From NCBI GenBank assembly GCA_025618425.1, contig CM046847.1:11340468-11404467 (forward strand): DNA of 64,000 nucleotides, read 5' to 3'. The stretch comes from Heliocidaris tuberculata (Eukaryota; Echinodermata; Echinoidea; Camarodonta; Echinometridae). The notes under the pieces were generated by a model, which made no database searches, was not told the origin of the DNA, and saw only the letters and a list, made by a program, of their open reading frames with translations. The first letter of the stretch is position 1, and each line of letters begins with the position of its first letter. The translations under genes and the position numbers were made by a program. Of the stretch, positions 12,372 through 22,856 are shown piece after piece.

Positions 12372-12414
12372 GGTGAGAGGGAGGGGGAGGGGGAGGGGGG
12401 GGGGGGGGGGGGGA
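12306..12414. repeat. GA tract followed by an uninterrupted G-run
   Basis: A GA repeat merges into GGGGGA units and then a continuous run of about 20 G near 12396-12413. The run could form G-quadruplex DNA. Minus-strand frames here are Pro/Ser/Leu low complexity. Confidence 0.85.
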
Positions 12415-13478
12415 GCGTAAGAGGTAGTAGAGAAGCGTAAGAGGTAGTAACCAAAACTTACATTATCCAAGTTTAGTTTCACTTTGTAACGCATATGTAT
12501 ATGCATCATTTGATTCAATTTGAAAGGCAAACAGATTTTACTTTCCACATCTCTCTCTCTATATCACCCTCTCTTCTTAACTATCCATCTCCATTTAACT
12601 ATCTACATCCCTCTCTGCAGCTCATCCACACTCCAGCTTGCTTGGGGGAAAACAAAATCAGTAATTTAGCATGCTATCCTTTCAACAAGTCCCTTACACT
12701 AGTGACTAAGAAAGAAAACTATAATTTATAACATAATTTCAGTATGATTGCCATTTTAATTCCTTTGGAAGTTACAACATAGCAATTACAAATCAAACAT
12801 GATTCACAGTTGTGTTTATTGTGTTTTGATCACTTGCTTCAATGTACATGTACAATAATTAAGATGTAGCCAGGTATTACAGTAAGAAATTCTGATGAAT
12901 TGTGTATTATGAAGAACAAAGATTAAACTTTATTTATTAGCAACTTTATATCTCCATCAAAATTGAATGTTTTTGAGGCTATGATGCAAAATTCATTAAT
13001 TTTATTTCACAGCAGGAAAACCAAGAAATGTAAACAGAGTGAAATACATCCAGTTCTTCTGAACTTCCTAACATGCACGGATATCAAACAAAAGCTAGCT
13101 AAGGCCAAATTTCTATTTTGACACACTGAACGGTAATCATTAACCTGAAGCTTTCAAATGTTTTCTCTAACATCACAGGCTAGATTTATGCATGACTGAA
13201 TCAAATTCTTTATCACTTAATGTTAACAGTACCTTTAAGAAGGCAATGATATTTGTACTGAAACAATTAAATGAAAACATTACATTTCATTATGTAATAT
13301 GACCAAACTCATGATGACATTCAGGAGTACTTTTTACAATGAAATATACATGAAAATATATATTTCAAGTGAAAACATAAAGGCTCCATACTATGATATT
13401 TTTTTTTACATATGCATGTGCTTGTGGTACAATACTTCTTTTTTTTCTTCATTACACCGACTAAACACCATGTGATGG
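12415..13478. other. Gene-free stretch, possible distal ADO 3' UTR
   Basis: AT-rich with no protein-like ORF. On the minus strand an AATAAATAAA sequence lies at about 12929-12939 and could be a polyadenylation signal for ADO if that gene has a very long 3' UTR. This is speculative. Confidence 0.3.
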
Positions 13479-13480
13479 TA

Positions 13481-13645
13481 CATTGAAACCTCCCTATAAG
13501 GGTCACACAAGGAAAATAGGAGAGGCCACTGTACAAAGGTTGCCTTTCTAAACAGGTTCTCCCACACAGAGCTTCACCTCGGAGGGAGGCAATATAGGTG
13601 ACCACAGCAGACAGGTGGACTTTATGGAGGGGCTAGGTTTGACTG
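13481..13645. mobile_element. pogo/Tigger-like MITE 1 of an abutting pair
   Basis: Inverted ends resemble CAnTsAAACCTnnCyCTATAA: the left end reads CATTGAAACCTCCCTATAAG and the right end complements CAGTCAAACCTAGCCCCTCC. It is flanked by TA at 13479-13480 and 13646-13647. The CAGT-AAACC...TATAA type of TIR with TA targets is known from pogo/Tigger MITEs. Confidence 0.65.
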
Positions 13646-13647
13646 TA

Positions 13648-13835
13648 CAGTGGAAACCCACTATAACGAGGACCTTAGGAACGTGAGAATTACCTTGTTC
13701 TATCAGGAATCTCCTTATATCAGAGTAAAAAACCCCAAAGAACATAGAGACCTGGGACCAGCAAAATTACCTGGTTATACATGTATCAGGAATCTTGTTA
13801 TATCAGAGCTCTTTATATTAAATGAGTTTCCACTG
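13648..13835. mobile_element. pogo/Tigger-like MITE 2 of an abutting pair
   Basis: A 188-bp element with inverted ends CAGTGGAAACCCACTATAAC (left) and CAGTGGAAACTCATTTAATA (complement of right), flanked by TA at 13646-13647 and 13836-13837. The left TA is also the right TA of the preceding element. Confidence 0.7.
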
Positions 13836-14473
13836 TATTGTGTATGAACTCCCTCATTTCATTCTTAGCATACTTATGGACAGCTTGATTATATGTATAC
13901 AAAAATGCTTTTCCTGGTTCTCAGTACATGTAAAACAACAATTAGGATGCCTATCAAACAACAATGTACAATGGGTACATTGTTCTCTGTTGTAAAATGT
14001 ATGTTATTTATAACTAACCATTACTGTTCAAAAAAAAATTGCTCATGTTGAAATTTTATTGAGTATTGGCAATGAAAATCTTTATTCCACAAATACAAAC
14101 ATCCCACACACACAAACAATCTACTTAACTATACTTGTGAAGCATATGCATAAAATGTATATGTACATATTTTGTAATTATGACTTATTTGGTTATCATG
14201 GTAATTTGTATCTTTAAAGGGAGAAACTCCTTCATTAGGCCTTAAAAGTAATAAAGGGCAATTCTTTGAAAAGTGTCCGATATGCCATATCTGTAAATGT
14301 AACTCATTTACTCCATTCATTTCAACCCAAAATGAAAAATATGCAGATAAATATGACCACTAACTATAAATGGCTCTTTCCGTAATCATTACCAATGGTC
14401 ATATCAAGAATGTGTTCATTTTTGGATGCAATAACTAATGCTGTACAGGACCCATTTCATGAAATCACCCAGG

Positions 14474-14600
14474 TAATGTAGAGTTTTGGTAAGCCCTCAA
14501 ATACTTTTTGTCAGATTTCTTAGATTTTTGTTGACAAAATAAGATACTAGCAATACTAAGACACTGTGAAAATTTCGCCTCCTAAAATTTAACATTAAAC
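14474..14600 (-). repeat. Fragment of TTAA-MITE family B
   Basis: Reverse-orientation match to the right-hand end of the repeat seen complete at 43607-44114 and 54763-55266, sharing GTTTTGGTAAGCCCTCAAA and the following AT-rich segment. Confidence 0.6.
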
Positions 14601-14896
14601 AAATGAGAAAAAATAATTTATATGACGGGCCAGGCACATAAACTCCCAACAACGGCAGTATGTACTATACACACATGTGTAAAACCAATAAGTGACACAC
14701 ATGCTGTCTCTATGCGAAGAACTAAGATTGTTGTGTGGGGAGCCATCAGGGTGGAAAGGTCCTAGCACATGGCAGTGATCTAGTATTCCTTATGGATATT
14801 TTAACTGAAATTCACTGGAAATCACAGATGGTATACCAAAATGATCTCTTACAAAAATCTTTTGATACAACTCATACAAGAACAACAAGAGACTAC

Positions 14897-16384
14897 AGGG
14901 CTGCCAACTCTCACGCATTGAGCGTGAGACTCACGCAATTCACCCAATTCTGACTGTCTCACTCTGATAAACAAATTCTCAAGCTGAACCCCCAAAATAG
15001 AAAGTAAAAAAAAAAAAATCTCTCCAAAATCTCTGATATTCCAAATATTCAATATGCCCAAGGCCTTTTGAGATTTTCCAGCGGGCACAAAGCAAAGCTT
15101 AACCAATGAAAATCATTTTCGGTAGTGCGCAAAGATTGGATTGGATTGGATTACGATTGGTTATACTGCGTGTATGTATATACGTGTGACGACTATGATG
15201 AGTGTAACTAGATGGCCGGACTGACATGGCTTTGGTGCGGCAGCCCACCCGGGGCCCAAGCCCGGCCGCGCTGCATACGTGGCTCAGCAGAGTTTGCCGT
15301 CGATCGTACACCAACGTAATAGACCAGTTCGTAGTTAGCACATGGTACAAATGACCCCAAATATCCACAGATATTTTAAAAATGGAGATGTCCAACTTTG
15401 TGCACTTTAGAATAATCACTCTCAAAGTGATAGATGTGCCTCATGAATAGCTTTTGTTTCACCTTTTGAAAAGCATACTTCCACCTGGGTATCATGGAAT
15501 GCACCATTGGTTAATAATTGAATAATGATTACATGACATTCATGAGCACATATCAAGTATTCGTATACTATGATGAGTGTAACTAGATGGCCGGACTGAC
15601 ATGGCTTTGGTGCGGCAGCCCACCCGGGGCCCAAGCCCGGCCGCGCTGCATACGTGGCTCAGCAGAGTTTGCCGTCGATCGTACACCAACGTAATAGACC
15701 AGTTCGTAGTTAGCACATGGTACAAATGACCCCAAATATCCACAGATATTTTAAAAATGGAGATGTCCAACTTTGTGCACTTTAGAATAATCACTCTCAA
15801 AGTGATAGATGTGCCTCATGAATAGCTTTTGTTTCACCTTTTGAAAAGCATACTTCCACCTGGGTATCATGGAATGCACCATTGGTGAATAATTGAATAA
15901 TGATTACATGACATTCATGAGCACATATCAAGTATTCGTGTCAGTGGGTTTTAGAATTTGGTACAGATGACCTTTATCTGCTCATGCTCAGATTGTATCT
16001 ACGAACTGGCTTATAGCCAGCACATCCCTCTACGGCCGGACAGCAGGATCTTGAAATTCTTATTAAAAATCATGCAGTATTAAACAAATCTGGAATTTTG
16101 TAATTTTTCATGCGGTCAGTGAACTACATGTGGCATTAATAACAATGTAACCTATTTATTACTTATTCAATTCACTTTAGTAAATTAACGTTAATGCTGC
16201 TTCTGCTATGACTATATATGTGTTGAAATCATGAATAAAGTATGCACCAGATTGCACCATTTAAAATGTAAAATTGTCAGAGCTCCCTACCGTGGAAGGG
16301 GGGACACCCCCCCCTTCCACCCCCCGGTCGCTTCGCTCCCTCGCAATGTCTCACTCTAAACCCTCACTCAAGGTTGGCAGCCCT
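14897..16384. mobile_element. hAT-like non-autonomous transposon with 8-bp TSD
   Basis: A 1,488-bp element with perfect 12-bp terminal inverted repeats AGGGCTGCCAAC, flanked by identical 8-bp direct repeats GAGACTAC at 14889-14896 and 16385-16392. An 8-bp duplication with AGGG-type ends fits the hAT superfamily. Subterminal CTCACGC-type motifs occur at the left. The interior has no transposase ORF and contains a 375-bp tandem duplication. Confidence 0.85.
15192..15939. repeat. 375-bp tandem duplication inside the hAT-like element
   Basis: Copy 1 is 15192-15566 and copy 2 is 15567-15939. They are almost identical: I see a T/G difference after ATTGGT. Each contains a GC-rich core (GGCCGGACTGACATGGCTTT onward) that stands out from AT-rich flanks. 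The identical minus-strand ORFs over the two copies are not convincing genes. Confidence 0.9.
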
Positions 16385-16879
16385 GAGACTACATGTAATT
16401 TAACACCTTTCTTTCCGATTTCCTTTTTGCTACCAATACTGTACATTAGCTTTAAGCAGTGTGAGGAAGAGCTACAATGTAAAGAACAATTTCTAGTCTG
16501 AGTTGAATCCCTACAAAAACTTGCACAATTATGTTTTCAAGGGGAAGCAGAAAATCAATGCAATAGCACCACCAGTGATAAAAGTACTGCTTGTATAATC
16601 ATAAAATTTGTTATCATAAGGGTGAAGTCCAAGGAATTTTATCACATTTGGTCATTTACATGGTACTTTTAACTGATTACAGATTACACTTACACATGAC
16701 AAATGTATATGTATTTCAGTCAAGTAGTTAACAGATCCAACAAGGCTTGGACCAGGTTCAAATATCAAGAAAAAATTTGAATTGATGAAATCAATGTCAC
16801 ATTGCCCATTTAAATATGTACATCATGATACATGTATTTCTGATTAAACTGAGCAATGTTTTGCCAATCAAAATGCCTA

Positions 16880-17653
16880 TCATGATGGAATGGATATTTC
16901 TGGTCCAGGATAATGCACTTCATCACACCAGAAATCATGAGGTTGAGAAATACACATCAACCAGCGAGGGTCTTCACTGGAAAAGGATTCCAAAGATTTT
17001 AATTCTTTGAAGTAATAGCAGTCCCTTCCGATAACAGGATCATACGGTGGAGAGAGTATATCGAGAAAGGCAGCAGGTCCTCCAACTGATTCCAAACTAT
17101 GGTAGTTTCCTTCCCGTGGCGTGAGTAGCACAGCTTCTGAAGATGCAGTAAAACGCTGGTCGATTCCTAGTCGAGTTGGAACCAACAAATGTCGCTTTGG
17201 GGGCTCGTTCTCTGGGAAACCTTCAAACTTGGAGATTGGAAATTTAGTCCAGTCTTCAGTGATGGTGTTGAATGTCCTAACTGAGATATTCCCATAGAGA
17301 ACCTTGAGAAGACCATGCATTCCTGGGTGATTATGTAGGGGGATGCGACTTCCTTCTCGAATGATGAAAACGCCCATTGTCATAACACCATCTTCGAAGA
17401 TGTGCATGTATCCTACCGGCGCGCGCTGGGGAGAGTCTCCCCCAGCTGCCGCTTCAAAAGCCGCTGGATCCGACGGTGACATTCTTTGTTGTTCTTCTAC
17501 AGCTCTGCTGGCGTCAATGTTTAAATCAGAAGCTTGAATCTTTGACATCGTATCTTGCAGAACTTTCAGACTATCACTGCTCACATTTCTGTCCTTGAAA
17601 AACACGCGGAATAAATCCCAAGCCTGTTTGGTTAGTTTCTGAAGGGCAGCCAT
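16880..17653 (-). CDS. ADO: 2-aminoethanethiol (cysteamine) dioxygenase
   Basis: Complete intronless 257-aa member of the PCO/ADO thiol dioxygenase family. These non-haem iron enzymes oxidise cysteamine to hypotaurine and, in animals, the N-terminal cysteine of regulators such as RGS proteins, marking them for oxygen-dependent turnover. A cupin fold is indicated by PLHNHPGMHG at residues 105-114, giving iron ligands His107 and His109, and by NYHSLESVGG at 183-192, giving the third ligand His185. RDCYYF at 210-215 places Cys212 and Tyr214 where the human enzyme forms its Cys-Tyr crosslink. Length is close to human ADO (270 aa). The start is the first Met, which opens a family-like MAALQKLTKQAWDLF segment. 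The neighbour BIN3 is divergently transcribed, 419 bp away. No breaks seen. Confidence 0.95.
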   Translation of the reverse strand: MAALQKLTKQAWDLFRVFFKDRNVSSDSLKVLQDTMSKIQASDLNIDASRAVEEQQRMSPSDPAAFEAAAGGDSPQRAPVGYMHIFEDGVMTMGVFIIREGSRIPLHNHPGMHGLLKVLYGNISVRTFNTITEDWTKFPISKFEGFPENEPPKRHLLVPTRLGIDQRFTASSEAVLLTPREGNYHSLESVGGPAAFLDILSPPYDPVIGRDCYYFKELKSLESFSSEDPRWLMCISQPHDFWCDEVHYPGPEISIPS

Positions 17654-18072
17654 GTCGCAGTGATTTTATTATTTATTTTTGCTGTGTTGAGAACTGAACG
17701 TAGCTGATAAAAAATATCTACCGAGTTTTAAAAATACAGATCGCATTCACATATTTATTCTAGAATCTTTGCAAATTCCATTTGATCAGATTTTTATTAT
17801 ATTTGAAATGCTTTATAAATATTTTTATATTTCATGATTATAAATTTAAAAAAATTAGACCTAAATTAAATAATTGTATTTTAATGTATTCTCCATTAAA
17901 ATTGTTTAAGTGCATTGTTTTTGTTTTGCTGTCTGATTTTATCATTTTTGTAATATATTAAGGTGTGTCTCGATGCCGATGGTCTCGATCTGCTTTTACA
18001 AATCCGACAAAAATAAATCATATTTCTCATCTTCAGTCAATATTTCTACCTGTTTTCTGATATCTGCTCAAT
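17654..18072. promoter_or_regulatory. Divergent ADO/BIN3 intergenic promoter region
   Basis: Only 419 bp separate the ADO start codon (minus) from the BIN3 start codon (plus), so both 5' UTRs and both promoters must lie here or one gene has unseen upstream exons. The segment is AT-rich. The part next to BIN3 (about 17960-18070) is less so. I see no clear TATA box or CpG cluster. Confidence 0.6.
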
Positions 18073-18080
18073 ATGAGCTG
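18073..18080 (+). CDS. BIN3: BIN3 coding exon 1
   Basis: Eight coding bases ATGAGCTG followed by the donor GTGAGT. The codon for Trp3 is split and completed by the first base of exon 2, giving MSW, the same start as vertebrate BIN3. Confidence 0.88.
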
Positions 18081-21000
18081 GTGAGTAGCATTATTATTAT
18101 TTCTCTGTCTTTCTTTCTTTAATCAGTTTTGAGTGGCTGTGTCTGTGACTGACAGGACTGAGCTTACATGAATTTGATAATGTGGGACCGAAGCTTAGTG
18201 AACTTGATTGACTATTATTGTGAATTGTTGTGCATGCATGTGATGAATGGATATAAATGTGACTAATTCTACCCCTTACTTTTATCAGTAATATAGGCCA
18301 AGATGGCTATATTGTGGTTGAAGAAACCACTTGTTCGTTTGCACACATAGGGTCTATGCTTGCCTGCAGAGTCTAGTATGAGTATGACTAAAAGTAAAAA
18401 GTATGGCTACATTGGCTATGTGTTATCTCCAATAACCTCGCATAAGTGTGAGTGATGCCAGGGCACTCACAGTCACACTTTACGTGACTGAGCACTGAGG
18501 TTATTTATAACAACCTTGCACAACGGACGTGCTGTAATGTAACTGGCGATTTTTACAGTGCCCTTATTTCACAGCCCAGTTTGGCAGTTTTCTTCATACT
18601 TTTTCTTCGTCCTTTGACGAAAAAATTGTGCTCAATGTGTACACGATGACATAGAATTTTTTTTTTTAAATCGATAAAAGGGGAAAAAACTTGCAGGTTT
18701 TCCAGCTTACCTTTAGTCAGCTTCACGCAGTAGTCTTCATATGTCCAATGATGGTGGCCAATTGCATTGCATAATGGGTGAGGCTATTTGTCAACAAGGC
18801 ACGCAAAGATGAAGGTAGACCAGTATAAAACACTAATGCATGGAATTTCCAATTTAAAGAGTGGATAGATCGCATGCTATCTACATAGTAACTCCATTTA
18901 CGTATGCGTTGCGTGCTCATGGTATAAAGTTATAAGTGTATGGAAATCACTTATACACTGCACATAATGCATACACAATTCATGTACGTAAATGGAGTGA
19001 TGTGTAGCGTATGATCTTTAAATTGGCACTTCCACACATTTGTGTATTTACACTGGGCTACCTTCATCCCCACGCTTGACTTGTTGACAAATAGCGCGTG
19101 CTGAGCATTCAAATCAGTTGTTAGTACGTTCATACAATACGTGTGCGTACATGTAGTAATGTTCAACATATACAGAAGACGAAGGCTACACGTTCTTAAC
19201 CGATATGTGCTGGTACTTCTAAGTAAGAGACACTAAAAAAAATGTTGGAAATTTACTTTTTTACTGGGGGAATCACTACTACCTGATCTGATGATCAAGT
19301 AACGTCCCGAGAAGAAATACATTTACCAATGATAAGTACAGTTTCGTTCTAGATCTAGATATCATTAAAGAAAGGGTAGCACGGTACCCTTTAATCTGAC
19401 TATGTAAAATCGTACATGACAACGCAGCAATGGCTCCATGAGTGATGCGAGGGGAAAGAGGACAACAATGTGTGTGACGTGAACTGATAAAGCACATCTG
19501 TGCAGAGTGAATGGTGGAAGAAGAAGTCATTCACTTTGTCTCTTCTTGCAGCTTCCTTCAGCCTCAACAATCCATCTTCATAGAGAACAACAATCAGCAA
19601 TTCCCAGAGATAGAAATAACCAATAGCCTAGATAAAGACAACCCATAGGCCTTCACAATCTACACCCTTCGCTTCATCCTAAATATCCACCTGATACGTG
19701 CCTCCGTATGCCAGGACTAAGCCCTTACTGACAATACTGAGCGAGTATGACCTTGGACATTTACCATACCCCCTCTTAACAGGCTGCATGATAGAACTGA
19801 TCTCCGACACCAACGGAGGAAGAACAAGAAGAAGAAGAAGAAAGTGGTTCCCTCAACCTCGATAATGCTGCTAAGATCTATATGTAGCTAGTCTATAGAT
19901 AAATCATTGAGTATTCTTGTGAAATAGTCCACCCCTCATTAACTTTGCGCAGCAGCAGTTCATTGCATGCAATAGCAATGCTATGGTGACTTCTGAAGTT
20001 CTGAAGTTCTTTCCACCTTCATAAACATAACATGCAATTGTGTGCATACTGAGTGAGCAGTGGATTATTTCATGAGATAGCCAATTATTGAAAGACTCAG
20101 TGGGAGTTTGATGAAATTTGGCATAAATTTTTAAAAAGTTTTTTTTGATTTTGTGAAATGATATCTGCTTGTAACTCTTGAAATAAAAACATGCTAACAT
20201 TTTTGTTCATGTAGTTATTTTGCCCATGAGCCTAGTGTGTAGGCGAATTTGAAAACACATGAAATTCACTCTACTCGGTCTAGCATGAAAAATTAATCGT
20301 GGGAAAATTTCCACTTTTATAGTAGATCTAAATCTACTTGACTAAAGCGGGTAGCAAAATATTTCGTCTTAAATAACTTAGATTATAACTTCGACCTAGA
20401 ACTAATTTTTTTATGACCAAAAAGGTTCAAAATTAAAATATGTGGTAATACATGTATTCCTTTAATATTTAATGAGTGCAAAAGATCAGATTTGGGGCAA
20501 GGTTTACCTGTTTGCACACATTAAAGTGTGTAGGATTTTCAAATTGATCCATGATTTCAAGTTTCAGCATAGATCTAGTTAAATTTATAGCAAGATAAGA
20601 GCACTCATGGAGCCATCTGTATAAGGTGCCGTGCTACCTCCAATTTACAGCTCTTTCGTATATAAACTAAACTACATGTTATAATCTCTTTCAAGATTGT
20701 GTATCGAGATATAATTATTTTTTTCTTTCCCAATTTTTCAGGAATTTTTTCAGTAGGTTTACAGGAGCCTCTCCCAAGAAGACAGTTCTGACGAGGGAGG
20801 TAAGTCACTAATTAAAACTGCTAGGTTTCCAGGGAAAAAAAATTATTAAAAAGTTCTAACTTTATACTGTATAAATTATGAATCATATACATAGTTAATA
20901 GAACATAAGAAAATCATTTTCTGAAAAGAAACTTAAAGTGAGGTGGTCAAATGGAAAGTTTTTACACATACACTGTAGCATTTTGACCCTTGTGGAGGTG

Positions 21001-21373
21001 TTATCAGTAATGGTTTTGTGAACTTTCTGACGAAACTCGGTTAAAATTTTGCAATATGCTGTTTTCATAGATTCCTTTACCAAACTATGTCTAGATTCTA
21101 CATTGTGTATGGATATGTTGTAGCTGTGTAACATAGTTCCCAAGTAAGAAATGACGAGCTCAAATCAAATTAAGTCAAATCAAATTTATAGTTTATGATG
21201 TAGCTCCTCTGTTCATGTCTTGTTTGTGTTTTTCTTTTCCATTTTCTCCTGTAATGTAAAGTACTTTTGTATATTTTGAGAGACTCCTCCTGTGGTTAAA
21301 TTGTACATAAATATTTTGAAATTATTTGAAAAAAAGAAATATATGTATATATATATATATATATATATACATA

Positions 21374-21409
<36 letters not shown>

Positions 21410-22825
21410 AAAATTAACGTTATTTAGTATGTTTGAAGAGAAATTTTGTCTGCTTGTTATTTTCTGATAACTACAAGTATACCCATAGGCCACCTAAAGT
21501 TAGAATTTATTTCAATGTAGTGTTTGCAATATGATATAGACACAATGAAAAACAATATATATCTGTAGCTAGGCAGCCTATAATGATTTTCTCAGTTATC
21601 GTTTGATACATGTATATGTGTTTTACAATATTTAATGATTCTGCTTGTTCACAGGAGGAAAAGGATTTTGAAACAGAAGTGAACAAAATTGAAGTGTAAG
21701 TATATGGCCAAATAGAATTGATTCCTTATCCCACCTTTTTTCCCGTTTCTACTCCTTTTTTTAGGGGGCAGTTTGTTGATATTTTTGTTTGGAAATAAAT
21801 GAAAGAAGGATCTTAGTAGAGCAATGCAGTGAAGTGATAGAAATGATATACATTATATACAATACCATTTCAACTTGTTTATAGTTTTTGTATACATGTG
21901 TTAGAATTGAAATTTGTACAGGTTTTGTTTCACTCTTTCCTCTGATTGCATTTACAAAATGCACAAAGACGAAAATAGCCACAATCATTGACACATCTAA
22001 TTTTTAATTTATTTTACTTGTTTGGGGTTTTTTTTTTGTTAGCTTGCAGTCTTCAACTCTTCCGATTGATTTTGCCTACATTGTACATCTTTTTTTGTTT
22101 TTTTTTTGTTAGCTTGCAGTCTTCAACTCTTCAGATTGATTTTGCATACATTGTACATCTTAGCCCCAATTAAAGGGAACAGTACTATAATTGCACTATA
22201 TTGTATCTTTACTGACTTTGCTATTTTATTATTGTTCATTGTTTTTCTCAATGCTGATAGGTTGGATGAAGCCACTAAACGCTTGTACAAGGATATGCGC
22301 AAGTGTATTGAAGCGATGACCTCGCTGTCTAAGCACCAGTGTCGAGTGGCTCACAACCTAGCGGCTAGCCCCATCCTCAACACCGAGTCTGATCTCAACT
22401 CCCTGGAAGGCATCAGCTCTTCCATCAGCAAAATCGATGAACTCACACATGAACTGGTAATGATGAAGATTGTTGATGATGATAATGATAGTGATGATGG
22501 TGATAGATGATGATGCTGGTTATGGTGTTAGTGGTCGCAATAGTGTTTGTAATGTTAGTGATGGTGGTTAAAATGTCAATGGTGTAATGATTATGATGAT
22601 AGTGGTAATAGTGATGATGATGGTAATGGTGATAGTGATGGTAGTGATGATGATAATTATGATGGTGGTGATGGTGATTGGTGGTAGTGGTGGTGGGGGG
22701 GGGTGGCAATATTGGTTCTAATTAGATGATGGTGGTTATGATGATGAAGATAATGGTGATATAGAGGAAGAAGAAGAAAGAAAGGTAAAAGGGAGGAGGA
22801 GGAGGAGAAGAAGAAGAAGAAGAAG

Positions 22826-22856
<31 letters not shown>

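Noticed and set aside
15099..15800. Repeated minus-strand ORFs of 86-108 codons
   Set aside because: They arise from the 375-bp tandem duplication in a hAT-like element. No family resemblance.
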